Source: an uncultured Anaerolineae bacterium (lineage in GTDB: Bacteria > Chloroflexota > Anaerolineae > Anaerolineales > Villigracilaceae). From it: DNA of 64,000 nt. Numbering within the stretch: the stretch's first letter is position 1; every line of letters starts with the position of its first letter. Positions 33,062 to 41,843 of this stretch are shown in pieces. The stretch is taken from NCBI GenBank assembly GCA_903822545.1, contig CAIJPN010000013.1:1-64000 (forward strand). The letters run 5' to 3'. The notes under the pieces are model-generated. The model worked only from the letters and a program-made list of their open reading frames with translations, was not told where the DNA came from and did not search any database. The position numbers and the translations under genes are program-made.

Positions 33062-33210
33062 GGCTCCACCGTTTCTGGTGTGAAAACCGTAAGGGCGACC
33101 CGTCAAGCGTGAGAAATCACCCATTGTGCCGGGATTTCTTGCAAAAAGACGCTCATTTACGCCCTGGCGGGTCGCTCCTACTGCGCCATCCCGTTAAAAA
33201 CGGGAGAGCC
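33062..33210 (+). mobile_element. 149-bp MITE-like element, copy 1
   Basis: The element starts ggctccacc and ends gggagagcc (short imperfect outer inverted ends). It contains a palindromic inner part bounded by gtaagggcgaccc (33089) and gggtcgctcctac (ends 33181). It is flanked by the 8-base direct repeat tttatttt (33054-33061 and 33211-33218). A second copy of exactly the same length lies in inverse orientation at 48953-49101. It encodes no transposase, so it would be moved in trans. Confidence 0.75.
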
Positions 33211-33275
33211 TTTATTTTCAAGTTGCTATCTTTTGGAATTGCGCTTCCACTGCGTTCTTTTTCGAAAAGATGGTT

Positions 33276-33338
33276 GCGCTGAGCGGATTTTGGCGCGCAC
33301 TTTTGGCTAATCGCGCTCGAAGGCGGGCCGCTCAGCGC
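33276..33338. repeat. 11-bp inverted repeat with long spacer
   Basis: gcgctgagcgg (33276-33286) and ccgctcagcgc (33328-33338) are perfect complements 41 bases apart. It lies in the 437-base gap between the peptide operon and oppD, which otherwise holds only the MITE-like element and a terminator. Its function is unknown. Confidence 0.35.
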
Positions 33339-33371
33339 GGGAAGTTCTTATCTTCCAGCCTGGGTAAATTT

Positions 33372-33401
33372 AAAACGAAAAGGAGTGCTGACGCACTCCT
33401 T
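33372..33401 (-). terminator. terminator of the Dpp-type peptide operon
   Basis: On the minus strand aaggagtgc-gtca-gcactcctt is followed by ttcgtttta. It lies 12 bases after the stop of the small membrane protein gene, the last gene of the operon. Confidence 0.85.
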
Positions 33402-33412
33402 CACGCAAAGTA

Positions 33413-33619
33413 CTACTGTTTTGATCTGCGCACATAGTACGCAGCACCAATCAGTCCCAGCATCAGCCCAAGGAATGACGCGGCGAATGCGAAGAAGTTG
33501 AGAAAGTAGGTGGATTCGATATAGTTAAGTACCATGAGCCAGGGGATAACCATCCCGGCTAACACCAGGAAGAAACCGATCACAATCAAGGCGAGTGGGT
33601 TGGTTTCAGCCAGGTTCAT
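33413..33619 (-). CDS. small two-helix membrane protein
   Basis: Protein of 68 residues with two hydrophobic helices (about 9-31 and 39-62) and a basic end (YYVRRSKQ). I do not recognise a family. Its ATG overlaps the stop of the DppF-type gene (ATGA), so it is translated with the peptide transporter and is probably a real gene. It might be an accessory subunit of that transporter, but nothing in the sequence shows this. Confidence 0.75.
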   Translation of the reverse strand: MNLAETNPLALIVIGFFLVLAGMVIPWLMVLNYIESTYFLNFFAFAASFLGLMLGLIGAAYYVRRSKQ

Positions 33620-34644
33620 TGTTTTTTGTCATACAACCAGCAATGCACAAAATGACCGGGGGTTGGCTCATACTCTTCTGGTTCTTTGATATCGCAGGTC
33701 CCGGCGATCATGTGGGCGCAGCGCGGATGGAAGCGGCATCCAGCAGGCGGTTTGACCAGGCTGGGGGGTTCGCCAGGCGGCACTTCTTTGAAGGTTTTGG
33801 CGTTGTTGGCATCTGGTTCAGATGTACCGTTAAGCAAGGCTACGGTGTAGGGATGCTTGGCATCATCGAGCAGGTCGCGCACTTTGGCTTTTTCGATGAT
33901 CTGCCCGGCATACATTACAAAGATGCGCTCTGAGAAGTAGCTGACGGTGGAAAGATCGTGGGTGATGTAAATGACCGAGAGGTTGTGGGTAGTCTGGAGG
34001 CCGCGCAGCAGTTTGAGAATTTCCACACGCACTGAAGCGTCGAGCATGGAAACCGGCTCATCTGCAACGAGGAAGCGCGGTTCCATGATCATGGCGCGGG
34101 CAATCACTACGCGTTGCTGCTGCCCACCGCTCAGCATGTGCGGGAATTTACCGAGGAAGTCTTCAAATGGCATCAATTTAACTTCTTGCATAACTTTTTT
34201 GATGCGTTGGAGGCGTTCTTCCTTGCTTTTGACACCGCCGATGATAAGCGGCTCTTCCAGGATGCGCTCTACGGACAGGAATGGGGCCAGCGCGCCAAAG
34301 GGGTCTTGCTGGACATAGCCTACACGGGCATGATAACTGCGCATTCCTTCGGAGTCGAAATCTTTCAGGTTTTTACCTTCGAAGGTAATATCACCTGAAG
34401 TGGGTTTGTAGAGGCCGAGCAGCGTTTTCATCAGGCTGGATTTGCCACACCCCGATTCGCCTACTACGGCGATGGCCTCGCCACGTCCCAATTCGAAGGA
34501 GACATTATCCACAGCGCGAACATGCCCAGCCAGGCCAAACCCCCAACGACGGAGTTCAAACCAGACACGCAAGTTTTTTATCGATAAAAGGCTTTCGCGC
34601 TGTTGGGTCATATTAGTTAAATTCGGTTTGTTTTCGTAAATCAT
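33616..34644 (-). CDS. dppF: peptide ABC transporter ATPase, DppF type
   Basis: ABC ATPase of 342 residues with [36 protein letters not shown] and the C-terminal CRFHPRC segment. It powers the adjacent permease pair together with the DppD-type ATPase. The ATG of MIYENKPN follows GAGGAG and begins 11 bases after the DppD-type stop; a longer reading frame overlaps that gene and is rejected. Confidence 0.9.
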   Translation of the reverse strand: MIYENKPNLTNMTQQRESLLSIKNLRVWFELRRWGFGLAGHVRAVDNVSFELGRGEAIAVVGESGCGKSSLMKTLLGLYKPTSGDITFEGKNLKDFDSEGMRSYHARVGYVQQDPFGALAPFLSVERILEEPLIIGGVKSKEERLQRIKKVMQEVKLMPFEDFLGKFPHMLSGGQQQRVVIARAMIMEPRFLVADEPVSMLDASVRVEILKLLRGLQTTHNLSVIYITHDLSTVSYFSERIFVMYAGQIIEKAKVRDLLDDAKHPYTVALLNGTSEPDANNAKTFKEVPPGEPPSLVKPPAGCRFHPRCAHMIAGTCDIKEPEEYEPTPGHFVHCWLYDKKQ

Positions 34645-34655
34645 ACCAGGCTCCT

Positions 34656-35612
34656 CTAGGCGTGCAGCCAGCACTTTACTTTACGCCCTTCTTTCTCAAC
34701 GACGGGCGGTTCTTGATCACATTTTTCGTAGCGCAACGGGCAACGCGGGGCAAAACGGCAACCCGGCTTCAGGTTGATCAGGCTGGGTGGTTGGCCGGTA
34801 ATAAATTCCAGCTCTTTGGTGCCGCGCAGGCGGGGCACAGATGCCATCAGCTTTTTAGAGTAGGGGTGCAGGGGTTCGTCGAAGAAACGGGCAGCATCAC
34901 CAACTTCCACGATTTGACCAGCGTACATAACCGCTACTTCATCTGCCAGTTCGCTGGATGTGGCGATATCGTGTGTGATCAAGATAAAGCTGATGCCTAG
35001 CTCTTTTTTGAGCCGTTTGAGCACGTTGAAGATGTTGGCCTGGGTCAACACATCCAGCGCGGAGGTCGGCTCGTCGAGGATGATCAGGTTGGGGGATGTG
35101 ACCAGTGCCATAGCGATGGCGACACGCTGGCGCATTCCTCCGCTTAGTTCAAAAGGATAGCGCGCCAGGAAATCCACCGGAACGCCCACATGTTGGAACA
35201 TTTTGCGGGCAACGTTCATGGCTTCTTCCCTGTTCATGCCGAGGTGGATTATGGCAGGTTCAGCCACCTGGTCACCCACACGCAGCACCGGGTTGAGCGC
35301 ATTCATGGCAGCTTGCGGCACCAGCGACATTTTGACCCAGCGAACATCTTTGCGATATGTCTCGTCGTCAAGTTCCATCACGTCCAGGCCATCGATGTTA
35401 ATCTTGCCGCCATATTCACCAACGTTGCGAGGCAGCAACCGCAGGATGGCTTTGGCCAGTGAGCTTTTGCCACAGCCCGATTCGCCAAGGATGACAACTG
35501 CCCGGTTGTAATCAAGATCGAAGTTGACCCCATCAACCGCCTGGACATTGCCACCAGTTGTTCTAAAATACAGCTTCAGCCCTTCAACTTTAAGTAATTT
35601 GTTTTCAGCCAT
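34656..35612 (-). CDS. dppD: peptide ABC transporter ATPase, DppD type
   Basis: ABC ATPase of 318 residues with [36 protein letters not shown] and the C-terminal CRFAPRC segment followed by further Cys residues. The ATG of MAENKLLKVEG sits 8 bases after GAGG, right after the permease stop. An upstream start would overlap the permease by about 20 codons and is rejected. It is part of the five-gene peptide operon plus the small membrane protein. Confidence 0.9.
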   Translation of the reverse strand: MAENKLLKVEGLKLYFRTTGGNVQAVDGVNFDLDYNRAVVILGESGCGKSSLAKAILRLLPRNVGEYGGKINIDGLDVMELDDETYRKDVRWVKMSLVPQAAMNALNPVLRVGDQVAEPAIIHLGMNREEAMNVARKMFQHVGVPVDFLARYPFELSGGMRQRVAIAMALVTSPNLIILDEPTSALDVLTQANIFNVLKRLKKELGISFILITHDIATSSELADEVAVMYAGQIVEVGDAARFFDEPLHPYSKKLMASVPRLRGTKELEFITGQPPSLINLKPGCRFAPRCPLRYEKCDQEPPVVEKEGRKVKCWLHA

Positions 35613-35613
35613 G

Positions 35614-36957
35614 TTAAATTCCTCGCAGGCGGGGATTGAAGATACGGTCAAGAGAAAAACCGAGCATGGCAAAAGCCAGGCCAGCGATCATCAGGAAGAT
35701 GGATGGCTGGAGTACCCAGTAATACAGGCCTTTGTAAAGTGCGCCATTGGCTGAGGCATCGTTGATGACTTTACCCCAGGTGGGCAGGACAGGGTCACCC
35801 AGGCCAAGCACGGCCAGGGATGCTTCGAGGAAGACATAGCCGGGGATGGCAGCTACCAGGGCGGGAACCAGCAGGGGAATCAGGCGCGGGATGATGTAGA
35901 GGAAGATGATTCTCCCATTCCCGGCGCCATAAGCCCGGGCAGCTTCAATGTAAGGGGCTTCTTTTATTTGTAAGAAGGTGGCGCGCAAGCTTTTAATGGA
36001 GCCACCAAACAAACTAAGCAAGATGACCGCCCCAAATATGACAATGATGCTGCGCGAGTAAAACGTGCCGATCATGATAAGGATCGGTAAGAAAGGCAAA
36101 ACGAGAAAAATCTCGGTGATACGCTGGATGAGTTCATCCAGCCAGCCTCCGAACCAAACCCCTGCCGCGGCAATTGCCATATGCGCAAAGGTGGTCAGCA
36201 GTGATGCTACCAGTCCAAACGCCAATGCGACCGGTGTGCCCCACAATAGGGCGATCCCCAGGTCACGGCGCAGGTGATCGGTACCGGCCCAACCGGCAAC
36301 CTGACCATGCAGGACAAATTCTACATCCAAATCTGTATCTGGCTCAAAGGTTATGGCGACCACTTTGACCATATACTGGCCATTGAGCAGATTGCGCGTT
36401 TCGGCGCGGGGGTTGTCTACAAATAAACCTTCCTGCGCATCAAGCCCGCCCAGACGAAGTTTTATTTTAGGATCTTGAGAAAACCATAAGGATTGGGATT
36501 TATCAACGGAGAAATCGCCCAGGCGAATTTCACGACCATCAGGGGTAAGCCAGGTGGCAGAAACATACGGTTTTTTCTCTTTGTAATCTGCCTTGAAGTA
36601 CAGGATCATTTCCTGGGGAAAGACATTTGCCGTGTACTCAAAGGGAAAAGTCATGGTAATGGTTGAAGAGCCCTTATCATCTGTGACAATTTCTTTGGTG
36701 GCAGTGCCTTCGGCGGTGCTCAAGGCAATGGATTTGGCGAGTTTCTCTGAACGGAAGTAATTAATCCATTCAGGGGAAGCATATTTTGGGTTGCGATACC
36801 AGGTCTGTTCGCTGCCACGCCACAGTTCAATGGCCTTATCGTAAGGGATGGCAATTGGCGCATAAATCGAAATAGCGGCCAGCACTAAAATAATGATCAT
36901 GCCAGCCACCGCAGATGGATATCGAAGCAATTCGCGAAGAGAGTTAGCCAGTCTCAT
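35614..36957 (-). CDS. dppC: peptide ABC permease, DppC type, with large extracytoplasmic insert
   Basis: Permease of 447 residues, about 150 longer than usual DppC/OppC (about 300). After the first helix (16-38) comes a hydrophilic domain (about 40-220) rich in beta structure (STITMTFPFEYTANVFPQ, LRLGGLDAQEGLFVDNPR). The standard five-helix core with the loop EAARAYGAGNGRIIFLY and LPTWGKVIND follows. DppC proteins have a short loop here, so this looks like an enlarged periplasmic or surface domain that may contact the unusual binding protein of the same operon. It has an AGGAGA ribosome site. Confidence 0.9.
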   Translation of the reverse strand: MRLANSLRELLRYPSAVAGMIIILVLAAISIYAPIAIPYDKAIELWRGSEQTWYRNPKYASPEWINYFRSEKLAKSIALSTAEGTATKEIVTDDKGSSTITMTFPFEYTANVFPQEMILYFKADYKEKKPYVSATWLTPDGREIRLGDFSVDKSQSLWFSQDPKIKLRLGGLDAQEGLFVDNPRAETRNLLNGQYMVKVVAITFEPDTDLDVEFVLHGQVAGWAGTDHLRRDLGIALLWGTPVALAFGLVASLLTTFAHMAIAAAGVWFGGWLDELIQRITEIFLVLPFLPILIMIGTFYSRSIIVIFGAVILLSLFGGSIKSLRATFLQIKEAPYIEAARAYGAGNGRIIFLYIIPRLIPLLVPALVAAIPGYVFLEASLAVLGLGDPVLPTWGKVINDASANGALYKGLYYWVLQPSIFLMIAGLAFAMLGFSLDRIFNPRLRGI

Positions 36958-36966
36958 GGTTGTCTC

Positions 36967-38088
36967 CTATCCGCCAACTTTGACACGCGGATCGACAATG
37001 GCATAAATAAAATCGAGCAAGAAAACGGTGATCGCCAGCAGGTAGGCATAAATCACCGTAGAGCCCAAAATAACCGGGGTGTCGTACAGGCCAGTTGCCT
37101 GGTAAATTACGCGTCCCAGGCCGGGCCACATGAAGACGGTTTCAAAAATTGGCGCGCCGGTCCACGCAGCGATGAGGAAAAACGCAAAGCTGGTGACGAT
37201 ATTCGGCATGGTGGGGCGTAGAATATAACGGTTTTCGATATCGCGCGCGCTCAGGCCTTTAGCCTTGGCGACATCCACGTAATCTTCACTGGAATAAATC
37301 AGGAAAAAGGTTCGCCAGTTATAAACACTTGCAAAAATAGAACTGATTGTGATTGCCATGGTAGGCAGGATCATGTGCTTGAGCATGCTCAAGAAGTAAT
37401 CCACCTTGTTGTCCGGGGGTGGAACATCCACCAGGCCGCCATATGGCAGCCAGCGAAGCAACCCGGCAAAGATTAATATCAAGAAAATGCCATAAAACCA
37501 ACCTGGCGCAGAAGATGTTGGTGACATGGCTACGAAAAATTTATCAAGCCAGCTGCCATAATGCCGAGACAAAGATAAGGCAATGAAAATGTCAACAAAG
37601 AACAGGATAAAATTGACCGTTCCAAACAACATCAGGGTGGTGGGCAGGCGCTCGAGCAAAATTAAGCGCACCTGACGCGACCCGCTGGCGCTGGTGACAT
37701 TCAATGAGCGGCCCAGGTTCAGGCTCAAAGCATCGGCCAGGAAGCCCATACTGCGCAGGGCAAAGGGCCTATCAAGACCGTAGCGTTTCTCTTCAATGCG
37801 AATCATCTCTTCCTGGCGTTTGGCCCGTTCTTCTGCCGAGAGTTGGCGCAATGTTTGATCGGTTAAGACACGCTGTTGGACACCTTCGCGAATTTCCCCG
37901 CGCCGGATTTCATCCACATAGCCGCCCATGTTGGCAATCAAAATCGTTAAGTACATACCAATCACGATCGTAATAAACAAGGTCACAACACGCAAAGCCG
38001 TATAACGGGAAATGCGTGCGATAGTGGCCATTGTCGCCTTACGGGAGATTTCCTTTTGAACCGAAAGCGCATCGGATGCTTCGCTCAT
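36967..38088 (-). CDS. dppB: peptide ABC permease, DppB type
   Basis: Permease of 373 residues, slightly longer than DppB (about 340), with six helices. It has a charged extracytoplasmic segment after helix 1 (about 60-100; EIRRGEIREGVQQ, EERAKRQEEMIRIEE) and then the family motif YGLDRPF. The loop DVAKAKGLSARDIENRYILRP contacts the ATPase, and ETVFMWPGLGR is typical of DppB. The ribosome site is weak. It comes after the binding-protein gene and forms the channel with DppC. Confidence 0.9.
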   Translation of the reverse strand: MSEASDALSVQKEISRKATMATIARISRYTALRVVTLFITIVIGMYLTILIANMGGYVDEIRRGEIREGVQQRVLTDQTLRQLSAEERAKRQEEMIRIEEKRYGLDRPFALRSMGFLADALSLNLGRSLNVTSASGSRQVRLILLERLPTTLMLFGTVNFILFFVDIFIALSLSRHYGSWLDKFFVAMSPTSSAPGWFYGIFLILIFAGLLRWLPYGGLVDVPPPDNKVDYFLSMLKHMILPTMAITISSIFASVYNWRTFFLIYSSEDYVDVAKAKGLSARDIENRYILRPTMPNIVTSFAFFLIAAWTGAPIFETVFMWPGLGRVIYQATGLYDTPVILGSTVIYAYLLAITVFLLDFIYAIVDPRVKVGG

Positions 38089-38141
38089 GGTCGCTCACTT
38101 TCTAAAGCAAAATACAGAATGAGTCATTGTATAGTGATAGT

Positions 38142-38165
38142 TGGGGCGGGATTTCTCCCGCCCCA
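38142..38165 (-). terminator. hairpin after the peptide-binding-protein gene
   Basis: A 10-bp perfect stem (tggggcggga with tcccgcccca, loop tttc) lies 25 bases after the binding-protein stop, without a T-run on the minus strand. It resembles the hairpins after other binding-protein genes here and may stabilise that message. Confidence 0.6.
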
Positions 38166-38190
38166 TTGTTTTACCTGTGAAGCTTGAGTG

Positions 38191-41043
38191 TTACGGAACA
38201 GTCACAAATTCGAAGGATGCAAAGGTCGGGATGGAAACGGCCTTGGAGGTTACCGCAACTTCGATCTTGTTGGAGCCAGCTTCGAGCTTGGCGGTCTGTT
38301 CGGCGCTCAGCGTGACGGTGTATTTGCCATCAGCGGCGACGCCTTCACCAACGGTCACGAGCTCACCCTTGGCGTTGAAGAGCAGGAACTTGACAGCATC
38401 GATCTGCTCAGCAGGATAAGCAGCGCCCTGGAAGGTGACATAGACATCGAAGGCAGCTTCTTTGCCGATCGTGACCTGGCCAGCGCCATCAACGGTCACT
38501 TCCGCAATCATCGGGGTGCCGAAGCCAGCCCATTTATCGGCGGGATCAGCATAGTCAGCATTGCGGCTGAGGGTCAGCGACATGGCGGTGGTATCAACCT
38601 TGTCGAGGAAGAATGGGCCGGTGCCAAGCCAGAAGTGGCCTTGTTTACCGAACCAGGCAACGGTGTTGGCATAGCGAGCCTTGGCTTCGTCAGCGGTGAC
38701 ATACTGACCCATGGTGGGGGCGTAGGGGATAAAGCCATCGGCGGCATTCTGGTCAGCATACTTCTTGAGGATGTCGAGGCTGGGGCCGGAGATGAAGCTC
38801 ATCCACTCGATCTTGTCGTTTTCGGCTTTGAGGACATCAGCCTTGTCAACCGAGAAGGTCAATTCTTTGGCAGTTTCGGCCTGGACGCCCATGGCAATCG
38901 TCTGCCAGGGGGCATCACCAAAGCCGTAGTTGGGCCAGGAGTCAGAAGCCATCAGTTCGGCATCAAGACCATAGCCATCGGAGTAGTATTCAACAACCAG
39001 CGGGTCAGTGGAAACGAACTTGACGCCCTTGAAGACGGATACGAAGGAATCGTAAGCTGGAACATACGCTTCATCGTAAATCGGGCTTTCGGACTTGGCG
39101 CGATCGAAGGTCAAAACCCAACCCATGACAAAGTCAGCCATGGTCATCGGGGAACCATCATGCCACTTGGCCTTGCTCCAGAAATCAGCCGGGTAGGTCA
39201 CAACACGCTTGGTGAGGGCGGCAGAGTAATCGCGACCAGCAAAGGCATAGGTAAAGTCGGTGCCGACGAATTCGGTACCGTAAGCAGCCAGGGCGGCCTT
39301 CTGTTCTTCAGGGGTGGCCAGGGCGCCGATTTCGGCAACTTTGGCTTCGAAGGCGGCTTTGCCTTCTTCAGTAGCGATAGCAGCAGCAACATCCACAGCA
39401 GCGCCACCATTGGCAGCGTAGTCAGCGGCCAGGTCGGTGAGGAACTGGGTGGTGGCAGCAGCATCGAAGGCAGCGGCAGCGCCGGAAAGTTCAGCGGCCT
39501 TGGCATCGAGCTTGCCAGCAACTTCTTTGGCAGCTTTCCAATCGGCAACAGTCAGGAACTTCTGAGCGGTGGCATCCCAATCAACCCAGGCATCATCGGG
39601 CGGGACAACATCGCCACTGCTGACGGTTACCCAATCGAGAGTCTTGGTGATGGGCAAACCAGTTTTGGCAGTGATTTCAAGTTTTTCAATGCGCTGAGGC
39701 CAAGCCAAACCAGTGTAGGGATCGGCAACGGTGCCGTAATCCTGGGTGGCGCGGCGGGGCATGGTGTCATAAATCCAGTTGGAGCCAGCAACAGGGTTCC
39801 AGGGTTCAACCAGGATGCCAGGCTGGGCAATCTTCACAACGCCACCTTCCTGTCCAACCAGGCGAGCGGTGAAGGGATAGAGCTGGCTGCCGGAAATACC
39901 ACCAGCGAGGTCATATGCTACCTGGACTTTCGCGCTGAAAGGCGAGAAAGAAACCTGGTCCATCAACCAAACGCGGTTGCTGTCTTCCATGGCAAGGCGC
40001 ATGGCCGAGCGGAAGAGCTCATTGCGTTCGTCCATGCTCTTGAACTCATTGTTCCAGAGTTTTTCGGCGATGGTGTAATATTCTTCAGTATTCTTATAGG
40101 CCTGCCAGAGGGGTGAGCCGCTGCCCAGGTTGGTGTAGAAATAAGCGAAGTTGGTGCCATCATCGCGGGAGATCGCGGTGGTGATCCAGCCGCCGGTGTA
40201 GACGTGCCACTGGCCTTCGGTCGGGTTGGAGCGGTTCCAAATCGGGGAGGCTTCGGAGCGGGTCTTGTACTGGCGGTCAACAACAAAACCAATGCTTTCA
40301 AGCTGGTTAGCGACATAGTCACCAATCTGCTTGCGGGCATCTTCGGTGCGGATGATCATGATGACAGAAACAGGGGCATCTTTATAAGCCCATTTGCCAT
40401 CCGCGCCGACAACAGCGCCCATGGCAGTCATTTCAGCATCAATCGCGGCCTTGGCTTTGTCAACACTGTAAGCATACTTGGCTTCGAGTTCGCGAGCGAC
40501 ATCAACATAGCGAACATAGTCGGCGAAAGCGGAGTTCAAGGGCAGGAACTTGGGCTTGGCCAGACCACCATAGATGTTCTGGACGATATTATCGCGGTCA
40601 ACAAGCCAGTTCATGGCTTCGCGGATCTTCGGATTGCTGAAGGGATTCAGGCGGCCATCAGCGAACTCGGGGCCAGCCGGGTTGAAGGTCAACTCGTTGT
40701 AAGAACCCAGGGAGTTCGAGTAGGTCAGGTTGGCATCGGCGGCAACAGTCTTGAAGACAGCCGGGTCAGCAACAGAATAAGCATAGACATCAATATCGCC
40801 AGATTGAACCTGGGCAACGGCCTGGTCGGCCTGGTCAATGCTGGTGAAGACGATCTGGTCAAGCCAGGCGCCATTACGAACAGGAACGGGGGTGGGTTCC
40901 GGCGTGGGCGGAACTTCAGTCGCAGCGGGAGCCGCGGGTTCGGTCGGTTTCGGGGCTTCAGTCGCAGGAGCACCACAGGCAGAAAGGACCATGCTGGCGA
41001 TCATGAGCAGACCCAAAACGGTCAAAAGTTGCTTGCGAAACAT
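38191..41043 (-). CDS. large peptide-binding lipoprotein with swapped SBP_bac_5 halves
   Basis: Lipoprotein of 950 residues with lipobox VLSAC (Cys23) and a Pro/Thr tether. DppA-type proteins (about 530 residues) carry KWHDG-TA-D first, then GTGPF, then the VReAl-aiDR segment. Here the later features come first: QSGDIDVYAY (81-90) and NPKIREAMNWLVDRDN (137-152). The early features come second: AKWHDGSPMTMADF (625-638) and LGTGPFFL (806-813). An alanine-rich helical stretch (about 499-589) lies between. A beta domain with an Ig-like look (about 840-950) ends the protein. This fits circular permutation or fusion of two half proteins. The ATG follows AGGAGG. It feeds the DppB/DppC pair. Confidence 0.85.
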   Translation of the reverse strand: MFRKQLLTVLGLLMIASMVLSACGAPATEAPKPTEPAAPAATEVPPTPEPTPVPVRNGAWLDQIVFTSIDQADQAVAQVQSGDIDVYAYSVADPAVFKTVAADANLTYSNSLGSYNELTFNPAGPEFADGRLNPFSNPKIREAMNWLVDRDNIVQNIYGGLAKPKFLPLNSAFADYVRYVDVARELEAKYAYSVDKAKAAIDAEMTAMGAVVGADGKWAYKDAPVSVIMIIRTEDARKQIGDYVANQLESIGFVVDRQYKTRSEASPIWNRSNPTEGQWHVYTGGWITTAISRDDGTNFAYFYTNLGSGSPLWQAYKNTEEYYTIAEKLWNNEFKSMDERNELFRSAMRLAMEDSNRVWLMDQVSFSPFSAKVQVAYDLAGGISGSQLYPFTARLVGQEGGVVKIAQPGILVEPWNPVAGSNWIYDTMPRRATQDYGTVADPYTGLAWPQRIEKLEITAKTGLPITKTLDWVTVSSGDVVPPDDAWVDWDATAQKFLTVADWKAAKEVAGKLDAKAAELSGAAAAFDAAATTQFLTDLAADYAANGGAAVDVAAAIATEEGKAAFEAKVAEIGALATPEEQKAALAAYGTEFVGTDFTYAFAGRDYSAALTKRVVTYPADFWSKAKWHDGSPMTMADFVMGWVLTFDRAKSESPIYDEAYVPAYDSFVSVFKGVKFVSTDPLVVEYYSDGYGLDAELMASDSWPNYGFGDAPWQTIAMGVQAETAKELTFSVDKADVLKAENDKIEWMSFISGPSLDILKKYADQNAADGFIPYAPTMGQYVTADEAKARYANTVAWFGKQGHFWLGTGPFFLDKVDTTAMSLTLSRNADYADPADKWAGFGTPMIAEVTVDGAGQVTIGKEAAFDVYVTFQGAAYPAEQIDAVKFLLFNAKGELVTVGEGVAADGKYTVTLSAEQTAKLEAGSNKIEVAVTSKAVSIPTFASFEFVTVP

Positions 41044-41125
41044 TAGGTTTCTCCTCCTAGAGAAATGTGAAATAGAATAAAGGGGGGTGGTCAAATCTAC
41101 TTACCGGTACAGTAACAGTTTGTGT

Positions 41126-41135
41126 ATCACCTCCT
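41126..41135 (-). promoter_or_regulatory. full anti-16S-tail complement inside the binding-protein leader
   Basis: AGGAGGTGAT on the minus strand is a complete complement of the 16S rRNA tail, 83 bases upstream of the real start codon and inside the mRNA leader. No credible open reading frame begins after it. It may be a ribosome standby site or part of a leader structure. Confidence 0.4.
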
Positions 41136-41193
41136 ATCATAGCAAGATATCTCCCATGTTGTTAAATATCGTATCGTTATGGACGGGAAAACC

Positions 41194-41231
41194 ATAGTCT
41201 AGACTATAGCATAAGGATTATGTATCGTCAA
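41194..41231 (-). promoter_or_regulatory. promoter and palindromic operator of the peptide operon
   Basis: On the minus strand TTGACG (41231-41226) and TATAGT (41208-41203) are 17 bases apart, a strong sigma-70 promoter. The perfect 14-bp palindrome atagtctagactat (41194-41207) overlaps the -10 box and the start point, the expected place for a repressor. The leader is about 150 bases. The rest of the 326-base gap 41044-41369 shows no gene. Confidence 0.7.
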
Positions 41232-41369
41232 GAAATTACTTTTCTAAATGAGACGAATCACATCACATTCATCCTACCTGCCAATCCTGGAGCGCCCTGA
41301 TCGTTTTAATCCCCTTGCCCGGTCAGGAATAGTAAAATAAGATATCCGTCCGATGCGAAAGGAAAACGA

Positions 41370-41843
41370 ATGAACAAAAAAGACGAACTCATTCAACAAC
41401 TCGATCACGCCCGCAATACCATGCTGCCCTTGCTGACTGAAATCGAAATCAATCGCCAGATATACCCCATGTGGACGGTACGTGAACTACTGGCGCACAT
41501 CGCAGGCTGGGATGACGCCATCATCCAATCACTCAATGCCCATGTGGATGGGCGCGAACCAGGCACCCCCGCAGCCCTGGGGCTTAACCACTACAACGCT
41601 GAGACCATTTCCACCCGCGAGGGGCTGGATTACGACCACATCTACCGCGAATACGTCAAAACCCGCGAACTACTCAAAGAAACCATCCGCAACCTGCCCG
41701 AAGATAAACTCGAAGAGCCTTTTATCTTGCCCTGGGGCAACACAGGCACCATCGCGCAGGTTATTGAAATCTTCAGCGAGCACGAAGAAGTCGAACACGC
41801 CGGTGACCTGAAAAAACTGATCGAGGAGCACAAAGCCAAATGA
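41370..41843 (+). CDS. DinB/ClbS (DfsB)-family protein
   Basis: Four-helix-bundle protein of 157 residues of the DinB/DfsB/ClbS type (TVRELLAHIAGWDDAIIQSL near the N-terminus, FSEHEEVEHAGDL near the end, with His residues in the places used for metal). Relatives include thiol transferases and the colibactin-resistance hydrolase ClbS; the reaction here is unknown. The start follows AAAGGAAAACGA. Its stop overlaps the start of a methyltransferase gene (ATGA), so the two act together or at least are co-translated. Confidence 0.8.
   Translation: MNKKDELIQQLDHARNTMLPLLTEIEINRQIYPMWTVRELLAHIAGWDDAIIQSLNAHVDGREPGTPAALGLNHYNAETISTREGLDYDHIYREYVKTRELLKETIRNLPEDKLEEPFILPWGNTGTIAQVIEIFSEHEEVEHAGDLKKLIEEHKAK

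Noticed and set aside
38188-40116. A 642-codon open frame on the plus strand opposite the peptide-binding protein
   Set aside because: It lies wholly inside a gene with clear family motifs, has low-complexity Gly/Ile/Val content expected of a shadow frame, and no ribosome site.
41100-41146. A tiny frame after the AGGAGGTGAT word in the peptide operon leader
   Set aside because: No ATG, GTG or TTG at a sensible distance; only a CTG or an overlapping GTG giving fewer than ten codons.
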